Below, piece by piece: positions 33,098 through 41,699 of a stretch of DNA of 64,000 nt. The stretch's first letter is position 1; every line of letters begins with the position of its first letter. The notes under the pieces are model-generated. The model had not been told where the DNA came from, made no database searches, and was given only the letters and a program-made list of their open reading frames with translations. The position numbers were made by a program, and so were the translations under genes. Source of the stretch: Roseospira goensis (GTDB lineage Bacteria; Pseudomonadota; Alphaproteobacteria; Rhodospirillales; Rhodospirillaceae); contig NZ_JACIGI010000008.1 in NCBI RefSeq assembly GCF_014197795.1, positions 62,001-126,000 on the forward strand, in the 5' to 3' direction.

Positions 33098-33193
33098 TCA
33101 GATCGGCAGGCCACCCGAGGACAGCGCCATGAGAATTTTCGACAGCAGCACGGCGCCGAGAATGATGTAGCCGGACGGGGTGAGGGTATCCAT
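33098..33193 (-). CDS. 31-aa single-pass membrane microprotein
   Basis: 32-codon frame (with stop) encoding one hydrophobic helix, GYIILGAVLLSKILMALSSGG, after a short polar MDTLTPS. The Shine-Dalgarno AGGAGGTG six bases before ATG 33193 is the strongest in the region, which is the main reason to believe it is translated. It lies between the transporter gene (stop 33306) and ggt (start 33029) on the same strand. No family recognised; too short for most gene callers. Confidence 0.6.
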   Translation of the reverse strand: MDTLTPSGYIILGAVLLSKILMALSSGGLPI

Positions 33194-33305
33194 GCGGCAC
33201 CTCCTGGACAGGGGATGGATCGGGTCGGGACACGGCCGGCCGACCCGGACCGGTCCAGGAATGTTACCGCGCCGGTATCCGGGTCGCCAGCACGTCGGCG
33301 CGCCG

Positions 33306-35219
33306 TCACAGGCTCCAGTACCAGGGCGCGAACAGGCTGAAGGCGGCCCAGATGGCCAGCAGGAGCGGCAGCCCGGCGCGGGTGTAGTCGCTGAAGGTGT
33401 AGTGCCCCGGACCCATGATCAGCAGGTTTGTCTGGTAGCCCACGGGCGAGGCGAACGAGCAGTTGGCCGCCAGCACCGTGGTGATGGCGAAGATGTGCGG
33501 CTCCACCCCCAGCTTGGCCGCCAGGTTGATGCCGATGGGCGTGAACAGCACCGCGCAGGCGTTGTTGGTCAGCACATTGGTGAAGCCGGCCACGATCAGG
33601 AAGAACAGCGACAGGATCACCGCCGGCCCCAGGTCCGCGAACAGCCCGACCGCGGCGGTGGCGACGAAGGCCGCCCCTCCGGTGGCCTCCAGCGCCTGCC
33701 CGAGGGCCAGCGCGGCCACCACCACCAGCAGGATCTTGCGGTCCAGCGCGCGCGTGGCCTGGCGCAGGTTGAGCGCGCGAATGGCGATCATCAGGGTGGC
33801 GGCGACGATGGCCGCGACCACGATCGGCACCAGGCCGAGCGCCGCCAGCCCGACCGCCACGGCGAAGATGCCGGCGGCCTGTCCGGCGTGATGGCGCCGG
33901 GGCAGGGTCCCCGTGGTCCCTGACAGCACCACCAGATCGCGCTCGCGCCCGAGGGCGTCGATGTCGGCCTGCCGGCCCATGATGAGCAGGTTGTCGCCGG
34001 CCTCCAGGCGGATCTGGGTCATGCTGGCGCGGATCATGCGGGCGCGGCGCTGGATGCCGATGACCAGGCAGCGATAGCGTTGCCGGAAGGCGAGCTGTTG
34101 CAGGTTGGGGCCGATCAGGCGCGACGACGGCGTGATCATGGCCTCGACCATCACCTGTTCGGTCTGGCGCCCGCGGTCGCCGTTGCCGGCGTCCTTGTCC
34201 TTGCCCTCACGGCGCGGGGCGTCGGTCGCCGCGCCGTCGCCCTCGCGCAGGCGGTCACGGGCGCGGTCCTCCTCGCCCGGGCGGCGCGGCGGATACAGCA
34301 GGCCCGGGTTGCGTCCGGCCAGTTCGGTCAGGGCGCTGCGGGTGGCGGCGATGACCAGGGTGTCGCCGGCGCGGATGGGGAAGTCGTCGAACGGCGGCAA
34401 CTCGGCGTGCTCGCCGCGCTGGATCATGCGCACGGTGATGTCGGGCAGCGACTTGAAGGTGCCCGCCACCGCCTTCTCGCCGACAAGGTGGGAATCCGAC
34501 GGCACCACGATTTGCGAGATGTACTGCTTGCCGTGGTGGGTGATGCGGCTGGCCATGCTGGCCCGCTCGGGCAGCAGCCGGGGCAGCACCAGGACCACGT
34601 AGGCCATGCCGAGGCTCGCCATCACCAGGCCGGGGGCGGTGATCTCGAAGAAGCCGAGCGGCTCCTGGCCGAGGTCGATGAGGGCGCTGGAGACCAGCAG
34701 GTTGGTCGACGAGCCGATCAGCGTGGTCATGCCCCCCAGGATGGCGGCATAGCTGAGCGGCATCATGACCCGGCTGGGGTTGACCTTCAGGCGCATCGCC
34801 ATGGCCTGGAGGATGGGGATGAAGATCACCACCACCGGGGTGTTGTTCAGGAACGCCGACAGGCCCAGCACGATCACCAGGATCAGGACCACCGAGGCGC
34901 CGGCCGATAAGCGCGGATGCGCGGCCCAGTGGGCGACGCTGTCCAGGGCCCCGGTGCGGATCAGGCCCTCGCCCACCACCAGCAGCGCCATGACCGTGAG
35001 CAGCGCCGGGTTGGAGAACCCGGCCAGCAGGTCGGCCGCGGTGATCAGCCGCGTGCCGTCGGGGCCGACCGCGGGGAAGACGTGGAACACCACCAGCAGC
35101 ACGGCGAGCGTGCCCAGGGAGGTCATCTCCAGCGAGACCCACTCGGTCACGTAGAGCGTCACCACCCCGGCGGTCAGCGCCAGCGTCAGCCACATGAGGA
35201 CGTCGATCGGAAGCGCCAA
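33306..35219 (-). CDS. SLC13/CitT-like transporter with internal TrkA-C (RCK_C) domains
   Basis: About 637-aa membrane transporter of the divalent anion:Na+ symporter/ArsB-NhaD superfamily. The N-terminal half has LSAFLNNTPVVVIFIPILQA and LGGMTTLIGSSTNLLVSSAL; the C-terminal repeat has VAGFTNVLTNNACAVLFTPIGINLA and NCSFASPVGYQTNLLIMGPGHY. Between the halves are two soluble RCK_C domains (about residues 205-275 and 340-425; IRAGDTLVIAATRSAL and LEAGDNLLIMGRQADI), often ligand-gating. Substrate unknown (sulfate, dicarboxylate or similar). TTG 35219 with upstream AGGACGGCAGG is chosen; ATG 35195 is equally plausible. The frame to 35342 is low-complexity. Confidence 0.87.
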   Translation of the reverse strand: MALPIDVLMWLTLALTAGVVTLYVTEWVSLEMTSLGTLAVLLVVFHVFPAVGPDGTRLITAADLLAGFSNPALLTVMALLVVGEGLIRTGALDSVAHWAAHPRLSAGASVVLILVIVLGLSAFLNNTPVVVIFIPILQAMAMRLKVNPSRVMMPLSYAAILGGMTTLIGSSTNLLVSSALIDLGQEPLGFFEITAPGLVMASLGMAYVVLVLPRLLPERASMASRITHHGKQYISQIVVPSDSHLVGEKAVAGTFKSLPDITVRMIQRGEHAELPPFDDFPIRAGDTLVIAATRSALTELAGRNPGLLYPPRRPGEEDRARDRLREGDGAATDAPRREGKDKDAGNGDRGRQTEQVMVEAMITPSSRLIGPNLQQLAFRQRYRCLVIGIQRRARMIRASMTQIRLEAGDNLLIMGRQADIDALGRERDLVVLSGTTGTLPRRHHAGQAAGIFAVAVGLAALGLVPIVVAAIVAATLMIAIRALNLRQATRALDRKILLVVVAALALGQALEATGGAAFVATAAVGLFADLGPAVILSLFFLIVAGFTNVLTNNACAVLFTPIGINLAAKLGVEPHIFAITTVLAANCSFASPVGYQTNLLIMGPGHYTFSDYTRAGLPLLLAIWAAFSLFAPWYWSL

Positions 35220-35529
35220 GATGCCTGCCGTCCTGTCTCCGTCATGGCGGTCCCGGTCGCCCCGGTCGCCCCGGTCGTCGGCTGTGCAGTCCGACGCCGG
35301 GTGCGGGCCGCGGGGCCGCACACGGAGGCCGATCATAGGCACCCCGGGCCGGTCTCGCCAAGAGGGGGCCGCGCGGTCGAGGGTGACTCCTGCATCGCCT
35401 GCTGGTCACGGACCGGCCGGGCCCCCGCGCCATCGGGGTCGGCCGCTGAACCGCTTCGACGGTCAGGGGGACTCACCGAGCCCAGCGCCACCGCGCTCTT
35501 CCGAAGCCGGCACGGCGCCCGCGCGGGGG
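35220..35529. other. Gene-free interval
   Basis: 310 bp between the transporter start and the alaX stop. It has a tandem GGTCGCCCC/CGGTCGCC run (about 35245-35280) and GC-rich self-complementary stretches but no convincing gene or promoter that I can defend. Confidence 0.4.
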
Positions 35530-36246
35530 TCAGGCCGGGTCAGCGAAGGCGAGGTTGATGCGCCGGTTGTGCTTGCCCTTCTTCTCGATCTTAGTGACCA
35601 CGACCGGCCCGATCTCGCCGGTGCGGGCCACGTGCGTGCCGCCGCAGGGTTGTAGGTCGATGCCTTCAACCTCCAAGAGCCGCACCCGGCCGCCGCCCCG
35701 GGGCGGCTGCACGGACATGGTGCGCACCAGCTCGGGCTGGGCGTCCAGCTCGGCGTCCGTGATCCAGCGCATGGAGACCGGGGCGTTGCGGGCGATCATG
35801 TCGTTGAGGGCGGCGGTGATCTCCTGCTTGTCCAAGGTCTTCTCCGGCAGGTCGAAGTCGAGCCGGCCCTTGCCGTCGCCCACGCCGCCGCCGGTCACAC
35901 CGCCGGCCACCAGCGCGCTGAGCAGGTGCAGGCAGGTGTGCATGCGCATCAGGCGGTGCCGGCGGTCCCAGTCGAGGGCGGCGGTGACCCGTGTCCCGGG
36001 GGCGGGCAGGGCGGTGCCCTCGGCGGGGATGTGCAGGATGGCCCCGCTGTCCGGGTCCTTGCAGGTGTCGGAGATGGCGATGGGGGGACCGTCGCCCGGG
36101 GTCAGACGGCCGCTGTCGCCGGGCTGGCCACCGCCCATGGGGTAGAACACCGTGCGGTCGAGCCGGATGCCCTCCGGGCCGGCGGCGACCACCGTGGCCT
36201 CGCAGGACTTCAGGTACGAGTCGGTGCGGAACAGCTCTTCGGTCAT
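35530..36246 (-). CDS. alaX: Alanyl-tRNA editing protein AlaX
   Basis: 238-aa free-standing editing domain that deacylates mischarged Ser-tRNA(Ala) (and Gly-tRNA(Ala)). The zinc-binding editing motifs are HTCLH (in RMHTCLHLLSAL) and CGGTHV (in DLQPCGGTHVARTGEIG). FYPMGGGQPGDSG in the N-terminal beta barrel is the AlaX-type start. It lies 17 bp after the PLP dehydratase gene on the same strand, so the two probably share a transcript; both act on hydroxy-amino-acid (Ser/Thr) metabolism or its errors. Confidence 0.93.
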   Translation of the reverse strand: MTEELFRTDSYLKSCEATVVAAGPEGIRLDRTVFYPMGGGQPGDSGRLTPGDGPPIAISDTCKDPDSGAILHIPAEGTALPAPGTRVTAALDWDRRHRLMRMHTCLHLLSALVAGGVTGGGVGDGKGRLDFDLPEKTLDKQEITAALNDMIARNAPVSMRWITDAELDAQPELVRTMSVQPPRGGGRVRLLEVEGIDLQPCGGTHVARTGEIGPVVVTKIEKKGKHNRRINLAFADPA

Positions 36247-36263
36247 CGTCGATTGCTCCTCCC

Positions 36264-37280
36264 TTACGGTGTCGCCCGCGACAGCACGTCCGCGAACAGC
36301 GCCCGGTCGGCATTGCCGCCGGACAGGATCAGCCCGACCCGCTTGCCGGCCAGCCCGAGAGCATCACGGTAGCGCCGCAGGGCGGCCAGGGGCGCCGCCC
36401 CGGCGCCCTCGGCCACATTGTGCGTGGCGGTGAAGTAGAGCCCCATGGCGGCGCGGATCTCGTCGTCGGTCACGGTCAGCACGTCCTCGGCGCCGCCCAG
36501 GATGGCCTCCAGCGCGTCCGGGTGGGGCACCCGCACGGCGATGCCGTCGGCGATGGTGTCGGCGCTGTCGCAGGACACCGGGGTACCGGCCAGGAACGAG
36601 CGGCGGTAGGCGTCCACTGTCTCCGACACCACGCCGTAGATGCGCGTGCTCAGGCCCAGGGCGTTGCGGGCCGAGATCAGCCCGCAGATGCCGGAGCCCA
36701 TGCCGATGGGCACGAACACCGCGTCGAGATCGGGGGCGGCGGTGAACAGTTCCAGGCCGTAGGTGCCGACCCCGGCCACCAGCCAAGGGTGGAAGGATGG
36801 CACCGGATGCAGGCCCTGCTCGGCGGCCCGCGCGCGGGCGTGCTCCGACGCCGCCACGAAGTCGTCGCCGTGCTCGATCAGGGTGGCGCCGTAGGCCCGC
36901 ATGGCGGCGTTCTTCTCCGGGTTGTTGCCGTGCGGGACCACGATGGTCGCCGACAGCCCGACCCGCCGCGCCGCCAGCGCGATGCTCTGCCCGAAGTTGC
37001 CACGGGTGGCGCAGACCACGCCGGTCAGGCCGGGCCGTTCGGCCTTCAGGTGGGTGGTATAGACCAGGCCGCCGCGCACCTTGAAGGCGCCGGTCGGGTT
37101 GTGGTTCTCGTGCTTGACCGACACCGAACACCCGGTCGCCGCGTCCAGAAGCGGCCAAGAATGCTGGGCCGTCGGTGCCAGCAGGTCGGCCAGCATGTCG
37201 CGGGCCGCCTCCAGGCCAGCACGGCCGACCAGGGCACCGGTGGAGCGGGCGAGCGGGTGACGGACGAGCGCGGCGGTCAT
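36264..37280 (-). CDS. Fold-II PLP-dependent threonine/serine dehydratase-like enzyme
   Basis: 338-aa enzyme of the tryptophan-synthase-beta fold. The Schiff-base Lys67 is in KHENHNPTGAFKVRGG, the phosphate-binding loop is around PIGMGSGICGL, and the C-terminal SGGNAD contacts the pyridine ring. RGNFGQSIALAARR is the conserved Asn loop. No C-terminal ACT domain. Threonine dehydratase, serine racemase/dehydratase and hydroxyaspartate dehydratase are all possible. It is divergent from a MocR regulator, which often controls PLP or amino-acid genes, and precedes alaX. Confidence 0.87.
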   Translation of the reverse strand: MTAALVRHPLARSTGALVGRAGLEAARDMLADLLAPTAQHSWPLLDAATGCSVSVKHENHNPTGAFKVRGGLVYTTHLKAERPGLTGVVCATRGNFGQSIALAARRVGLSATIVVPHGNNPEKNAAMRAYGATLIEHGDDFVAASEHARARAAEQGLHPVPSFHPWLVAGVGTYGLELFTAAPDLDAVFVPIGMGSGICGLISARNALGLSTRIYGVVSETVDAYRRSFLAGTPVSCDSADTIADGIAVRVPHPDALEAILGGAEDVLTVTDDEIRAAMGLYFTATHNVAEGAGAAPLAALRRYRDALGLAGKRVGLILSGGNADRALFADVLSRATP

Positions 37281-37437
37281 GGCGGGGCCTCTCCGGTCAG
37301 GTCGGGCGCGGGCCGGGGCGCCCGCGATCCGAAGTGTACAATGTGACGGGCTGCGGCGGTGTCTCTAACATTGTCATCCGGACAAATGATTTTCTTGACC
37401 GTGTCATGCTGTCAATGTCTTTATTGTCCTACATACA
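37281..37437. promoter_or_regulatory. Divergent control region with TTGTC/GACAA inverted repeats
   Basis: 157-bp region between the dehydratase and mocR that becomes AT-rich near mocR. It contains the inverted repeat CATTGTC-ATCCG-GACAAATG (37369-37388), a second one ATTGT-CCTACAT-ACAAT (37423-37439) that overlaps the mocR start, and related single sites GTACAATGTGAC (37335-37346) and GTCAATGTC (37411-37419). Repeated ATTGTC half-sites are what a dimeric GntR/MocR regulator would bind, suggesting autoregulation and control of the dehydratase-alaX pair. TTGACC at 37395-37400 is a possible -35 for mocR. Confidence 0.5.
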
Positions 37438-38919
37438 ATGACCCCATGGGAGCCGCCGTTGACCGACTCCAGTTGGCGTCCGCCGGTCCTGGCGCCGGAC
37501 CGGCCCGTCTACCGCGCCATCGCCGAGGCCCTGGCGGCTGACATCGCCGCGGGCCGGCTGGCGGTCGGTGCCCGTCTGCCCACCCACCGCGCCCTGGCCG
37601 AGTCGCTTGGGGTCACCGTGACCACCGTCACACGGGCCTATGCCGAAGCCGCCCGGCGCGGCCTGGTGGATGGCACGGTCGGTCGCGGCACCTTCGTGCG
37701 GGCCGCCGCCGCGCCCGACTCGGATCCCGTGTCCGAGTCCGAGCCCGAGACCGCGACCGGCGAAATCGCCCTGCGCATTCCGCCGCCGCCGGCCGGCGGC
37801 GTCGATGCCGCGCGCCGCCCCGTGGACCTGGGGCCCAACCTGCCCGCGCCGGTCGGCGCCGAGGCGCTGCTGGCCGAGACCCTGGCGACGCTGGGCGCCG
37901 ATCCGGCGGGACTGGCGCCGTTCCTGGGCTACCAGCCCGACCTGGGCGCGCCCTCTCACCGCGCCGCCGGTGCCGCCTGGATCGCCCGCGCCGGCCTGCC
38001 CGAGGATCCGGCGTCGGTGGCGGTGACGGCGGGTGTACAGCACGGCATCGCCTGCGCCCTGATGACCCTGGTGCGGCCGGGCGAGCCCCTGCTGTGCGGG
38101 GCGGTGACCTATCCGGGGTTGCGCCTGCTGGCCGACCGCCACGGGGCGCGCCTGATCGGGGTGGCGCTGGACGAGGACGGCCTGGTGCCGGAGGCGCTGG
38201 ACGAGGCCGCCCGGCGCCACGGTGCCCGCGCGGTGTTCTGTGTCCCGACGTTGCAGAACCCCACCGGGGTTGTGGTGTCGGCGCGGCGGCGCGAGGCCCT
38301 GGCCGCGGTGGCGGCGCGGCGGGGTTTGACCGTGATCGAGGACGACGTCTACGGGCTGCTGCCGGCGCGGCGCCCGCCCCCCATCGCGGCCCTGATCCCC
38401 GAGCGTACGGTGTTCCTGACCGGGACCGCCAAGGCGCTGGCCCCCGGCCTGCGGGTCGGCTTTGCACGGGTGCCGCCGGGCCTGCGGGCCAGCTTCGGCG
38501 CCACCCTCAGGGCGACGATGTGGATGGCACCGGCGCTGATGGTCGAGGTGGCGGCGCGTTGGATCGCCGACGGCCGCGCCGAGACGCTGTTGGCGGCGCA
38601 GCGCCGCGCGGTGGCGGCGCGCCAGGCGATCGCCGCCGACACGCTGGCCGGCCTGGGCTGGCACGGTCCGGAGGGGGCCATCCACCTCTGGGTGCGCCTG
38701 CCAGCCCCGTGGCGCGCCGAGGCCCTGCGCGATGCGCTGGCCGAGCGCGGGGTCCTGGTCCTGCCAGCGGCCACCTTCCATGTGGGAGAGCAGGCGCCGC
38801 CGGAGGCGGTGCGCCTGTGCCTGGGGGCGGAACCCGATCCGGAGCGGTTGCGTGGTGCCCTGGCCCTGGTCCGCGAGGTGATCGAGACCGGCCCCGCCGC
38901 CACCACGACGGGGCCGTGA
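37438..38919 (+). CDS. MocR-family (GntR-HTH plus aminotransferase) regulator
   Basis: 493-aa transcription factor. Residues 20-90 form a GntR winged helix (YRAIAEALAADIAAGRLAVGARLPTHRALAESLGVTVTTVTRAYAEAARRGLVDGTVGRGTFV). A Pro-rich linker leads to an aminotransferase-fold effector domain (about 130-490) with PTLQNPTGVVV, EDDVYGLL and the PLP lysine at about 332 in TGTAKALAPGLRVGF. Such proteins sense PLP or PLP-amino-acid adducts. ATG 37438 lies within a palindrome, without a clear Shine-Dalgarno, so a nearly leaderless mRNA is possible. Likely target: itself and the divergent dehydratase. Confidence 0.92.
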   Translation: MTPWEPPLTDSSWRPPVLAPDRPVYRAIAEALAADIAAGRLAVGARLPTHRALAESLGVTVTTVTRAYAEAARRGLVDGTVGRGTFVRAAAAPDSDPVSESEPETATGEIALRIPPPPAGGVDAARRPVDLGPNLPAPVGAEALLAETLATLGADPAGLAPFLGYQPDLGAPSHRAAGAAWIARAGLPEDPASVAVTAGVQHGIACALMTLVRPGEPLLCGAVTYPGLRLLADRHGARLIGVALDEDGLVPEALDEAARRHGARAVFCVPTLQNPTGVVVSARRREALAAVAARRGLTVIEDDVYGLLPARRPPPIAALIPERTVFLTGTAKALAPGLRVGFARVPPGLRASFGATLRATMWMAPALMVEVAARWIADGRAETLLAAQRRAVAARQAIAADTLAGLGWHGPEGAIHLWVRLPAPWRAEALRDALAERGVLVLPAATFHVGEQAPPEAVRLCLGAEPDPERLRGALALVREVIETGPAATTTGP

Positions 38920-39007
38920 GGGCGGCCGTCGATGGCTTACCACTCCGGCGGAAATCCGGTAGGGTGCGGGCAGTGTGCGCCCGTCCGATCGGAGGATGAA
39001 CATCGCC

Positions 39008-39475
39008 ATGCGCCGAGGCCCGCCGATTCCCCCCGCCGTCGTCTGGCTCGGCGGCACCGGTCTGCTGCCCTTCCTGGCCGGCACCACCCTGGCCTGGGTC
39101 GGGGACGGGGCGGCGGCGGAGACGGGCCGCTTCGCGGTGCTCACCTACGGCGCGGTGATCCTGTCCTTCCTGGGCGGCATCGTCTGGGGCGTGGCCGCCG
39201 CCGAGACGCATCGTCTGGACCGCGACGGCAGCGTCGAGCTGTTCGCGCTCAGCGTGCTGCCGCCCCTGGTCGGCTGGTCGGCGCTGTTCCTGCACGGGCC
39301 GCACGGATTCACCCTGCTGGGGCTGGCGTTCCTGGGCCAGCTCGCGCTCGACAAGCGCATGCGGGATCTGAACCTGGTTCCGCCCTGGTGGATCGGGCTG
39401 CGGCTGGTCCTGACCACCGGCGTCATTCTGTGCCTGGCGCTGACCGCCGCGGCCGAGCTGGGCAACGGGGTTTAG
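39008..39475 (+). CDS. DUF3429-family membrane protein
   Basis: Approximately 155-aa inner-membrane protein with four to five hydrophobic segments (VVWLGGTGLLPFLAGTTLAW, AVLTYGAVILSFLGGIVWGVA, LFALSVLPPLVGWSALFL, WWIGLRLVLTTGVILCLALT). YGAVILSFLGGIVWG and DLNLVPPWWIGLRLVLT are typical of DUF3429, whose function is unknown. GGAGG lies 12 nt before ATG 39008; ATG 38996 is directly adjacent to it and less likely. It is followed within 7 bp by the photolyase gene, so the two are probably one operon. Confidence 0.8.
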   Translation: MRRGPPIPPAVVWLGGTGLLPFLAGTTLAWVGDGAAAETGRFAVLTYGAVILSFLGGIVWGVAAAETHRLDRDGSVELFALSVLPPLVGWSALFLHGPHGFTLLGLAFLGQLALDKRMRDLNLVPPWWIGLRLVLTTGVILCLALTAAAELGNGV

Positions 39476-39482
39476 CCCGCCG

Positions 39483-41078
39483 ATGGCCGGGAGCGGGGCC
39501 GGCGGTGTGCTGCGCCCGGTGCTGGGGGACCAACTGACCCGCGGCCTGGCCAGCCTGCGCGACCTGGATGCGGCGCGCGACACGGTGCTGATGGCCGAGG
39601 TGATGGCCGAGTGCACCTATGTGCCGCACCACCCCCGCAAGATCGTGCTGGTGCTCGCGGCCATGCGCCAATTCGCCGCCGCCCTGGCGGCGGAGGGCGT
39701 GCGGGTGCGCTATGTCACGCTCGATGATCCGGACAACACGGGAACACTGACCGGCGAGGTGTCGCGGGCCGCCGCCGCCCTGGCCCCGGCGCGCGTCGTC
39801 GCGACCGAACCCGGCGAGTGGCGGGTGCAGGAGGCCATGCAGGGGTGGGGCGAGGCCGCGGGCTGCCCGGTCGACATCCGCGCCGATACCCGCTTCATCG
39901 CGGCGCGGGACGACTTCGCGCGCTGGGCGCACGGCCGCAAGACGCTGCGCATGGAGCTGTTCTACCGTCAGATGCGGCGACGCACCGGCCTGCTGATGAC
40001 CGCCGACGGCGCGCCGGAGGGCGGGCGGTGGAATCTGGACGCCGAGAACCGCAAGCCGCCACCGCCCGGCGCGCGGGCGTTCCCGCTGCCCCCGTCGTTT
40101 CCGCCGGACGAGACCACCCGCGCGGTCATGGACCTGGTGGCGGCCCGCTTCGGGACCCACTTCGGCGACATGGCCGGGTTCGACCTACCGGTGACCGCGG
40201 CCCAGGCCGAGACCGCCCTGGAGCGTTTCATTGCCGCGCGGCTGCCGCGCTTCGGCGACCTCCAGGACGCGATGGTCGACGACGCGCCCTACCTGTTCCA
40301 TGCCGTCCTCAGTCCGGCGCTCAACATCGGCCTGCTCGATCCCCTCGACGTGTGCCGGCGGGCGGAGGCGGCGTGGCACGCCGGGGCGGCCCCCCTGAAT
40401 GCGGTCGAGGGCTTCATCCGCCAGATCCTGGGCTGGCGCGAGTACGTGCGCGGGCTGTACTGGCACAAGATGCCGGGCTACCGGGACACCAACGCGCTCG
40501 ACGCCCGCCGCCCGCTGCCGGCCTTCTTCTGGACCGGCGAGACGCCGATGCGCTGCCTCGCCCAGGCCATCGGCCAGACCCGGCGGCTGGCCTACGCCCA
40601 CCACATCCAGCGCCTGATGGTGATCGGCAACTTCGCGCTCTTGGCCGGGCTCGACCCGACGGCCGTCAATGCCTGGTACATGGTCGTCTACGCCGATGCC
40701 TTCGAATGGGTCGAACTGCCCAACACCCACGGCATGGCGCTGTTCGCCGACGGCGGGGTGGTCGCGTCCAAGCCCTACGCCGCCAGCGCCAAGTACATCC
40801 AGCGCATGTCCACCTATTGCGACGGATGCCGCTACGATCCCGGGCGGCGCAGCGGCCCGGGGGCCTGTCCCTACAACGTCCTGTACTGGACGTTCCTGGA
40901 GCGGCACCGCGACCGCTTCGCCCGCAATCCGCGCATGGCGATGATCTACCGCACGCTCGACCGGCTGGACCCCGCCGAACGTGTCGCGATGGCGGAGCAG
41001 GCGGCCGCGTTTCTGGACGGGCTGGACCGCGATGCCTGGCCGGCGGCACCGGGCGGACAGGACCGCCTGCCGCTATGA
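39483..41078 (+). CDS. Fe-S cluster photolyase/cryptochrome (PhrB/CryPro class)
   Basis: 531-aa flavoprotein of the bacterial (6-4) photolyase class. N-terminal Rossmann-like antenna domain starts LRPVLGDQLTRGLASL; the FAD domain includes GFIRQILGWREYVRGLYW, YAHHIQRLMVIGNFALL, DAFEWVELPNTHGMALFADG and SKPYAASAKYIQRMSTYCDGCRYDP. Four cysteines at residues 358, 446, 449 and 462 have spacing 88, 3 and 13, exactly that of the [4Fe-4S] ligands of PhrB (350, 438, 441, 454), so a cluster is very likely. Function: light-driven repair of (6-4) photoproducts, or photoreception. ATG 39483 is 7 bp after the DUF3429 stop. Confidence 0.93.
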   Translation: MAGSGAGGVLRPVLGDQLTRGLASLRDLDAARDTVLMAEVMAECTYVPHHPRKIVLVLAAMRQFAAALAAEGVRVRYVTLDDPDNTGTLTGEVSRAAAALAPARVVATEPGEWRVQEAMQGWGEAAGCPVDIRADTRFIAARDDFARWAHGRKTLRMELFYRQMRRRTGLLMTADGAPEGGRWNLDAENRKPPPPGARAFPLPPSFPPDETTRAVMDLVAARFGTHFGDMAGFDLPVTAAQAETALERFIAARLPRFGDLQDAMVDDAPYLFHAVLSPALNIGLLDPLDVCRRAEAAWHAGAAPLNAVEGFIRQILGWREYVRGLYWHKMPGYRDTNALDARRPLPAFFWTGETPMRCLAQAIGQTRRLAYAHHIQRLMVIGNFALLAGLDPTAVNAWYMVVYADAFEWVELPNTHGMALFADGGVVASKPYAASAKYIQRMSTYCDGCRYDPGRRSGPGACPYNVLYWTFLERHRDRFARNPRMAMIYRTLDRLDPAERVAMAEQAAAFLDGLDRDAWPAAPGGQDRLPL

Positions 41079-41153
41079 CCCCGGCCCTCTGACTCCGGTT
41101 GCCGTGTCCGCTCCGGCGTGTCCCCAGCGGTCAAAAAATCTTGGTGACGGCCT

Positions 41154-41178
41154 GGAACCTGGGAGCGCCTCGCGTGTT
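41154..41178 (+). promoter_or_regulatory. Candidate EcfG-type promoter for the DUF4168 gene
   Basis: GGAAC (41154-41158), 16-nt spacer, TGTT (41175-41178). The -10 differs from CGTT at its first, least conserved base. It is 75 bp upstream of the DUF4168 start. Weaker than the sites at 44.8-46.1 kb but in the right place. Confidence 0.45.
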
Positions 41179-41253
41179 GGGGGGATGTGGTGTCTGTGTG
41201 CCCAGACTCCCACCGCACACCCGTTTGGTTCCGCAGCAAGGAGAAACCGGACC

Positions 41254-41667
41254 GTGACGACCCTCATTTCCGCGCCCCGTCGCCCCGCCCGTTTCGCCGC
41301 CCTGGCCGGCGCCGTCGGCCTCGCCGTGACCGCCCTTGCGGGCGCGCCGCACCCCGCGATCGCCCAGTCGGGCGGCGCGCAACCGCAGGCCACCGCTCCG
41401 GCGACCGACGTTTCCACACAGGAGGTGCAGCAGATCGCGCAGATCTCCGCCGACTTGATGCAGCTCAACGAGTCGGTGCGCGGTCAGATGGCCGAGGCCG
41501 GCACCGACGCCGAACGCGCCAGCATCCGCCAGCAGGCCCAGACCGAGGCCGTGGAGACCATCCGCGAGAATGGCCTGTCGGTGGACCGCTACAACGCCAT
41601 CGTGGCCGCCGCCCGTCAGGACGAGGCGCTGATGGAGCGCATCCGCAAGACCATCCAGGGCCTGTGA
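41254..41667 (+). CDS. DUF4168-domain exported protein
   Basis: 137-aa secreted protein. The signal peptide (FAALAGAVGLAVTALAGAPHPAIAQ) is followed by a low-complexity stretch and a helical domain: VSTQEVQQIAQISADLMQLNESVRGQMAEAGTDAERASIRQQAQTEAVETIRENGLSVDRYNAIVAAARQDEALMERI. The motif ENGLSVDRYN.I..AA..D..L..RI is characteristic of DUF4168, of unknown function. GTG 41254 is preceded by AAGGAG at 10 nt. Possibly transcribed from the stress-type promoter at 41154-41178 together with the gene at 41700. Confidence 0.85.
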   Translation: MTTLISAPRRPARFAALAGAVGLAVTALAGAPHPAIAQSGGAQPQATAPATDVSTQEVQQIAQISADLMQLNESVRGQMAEAGTDAERASIRQQAQTEAVETIRENGLSVDRYNAIVAAARQDEALMERIRKTIQGL

Positions 41668-41699
41668 GTCCATCGCCGAGTCCGAGGGAGGGGCGGCCC

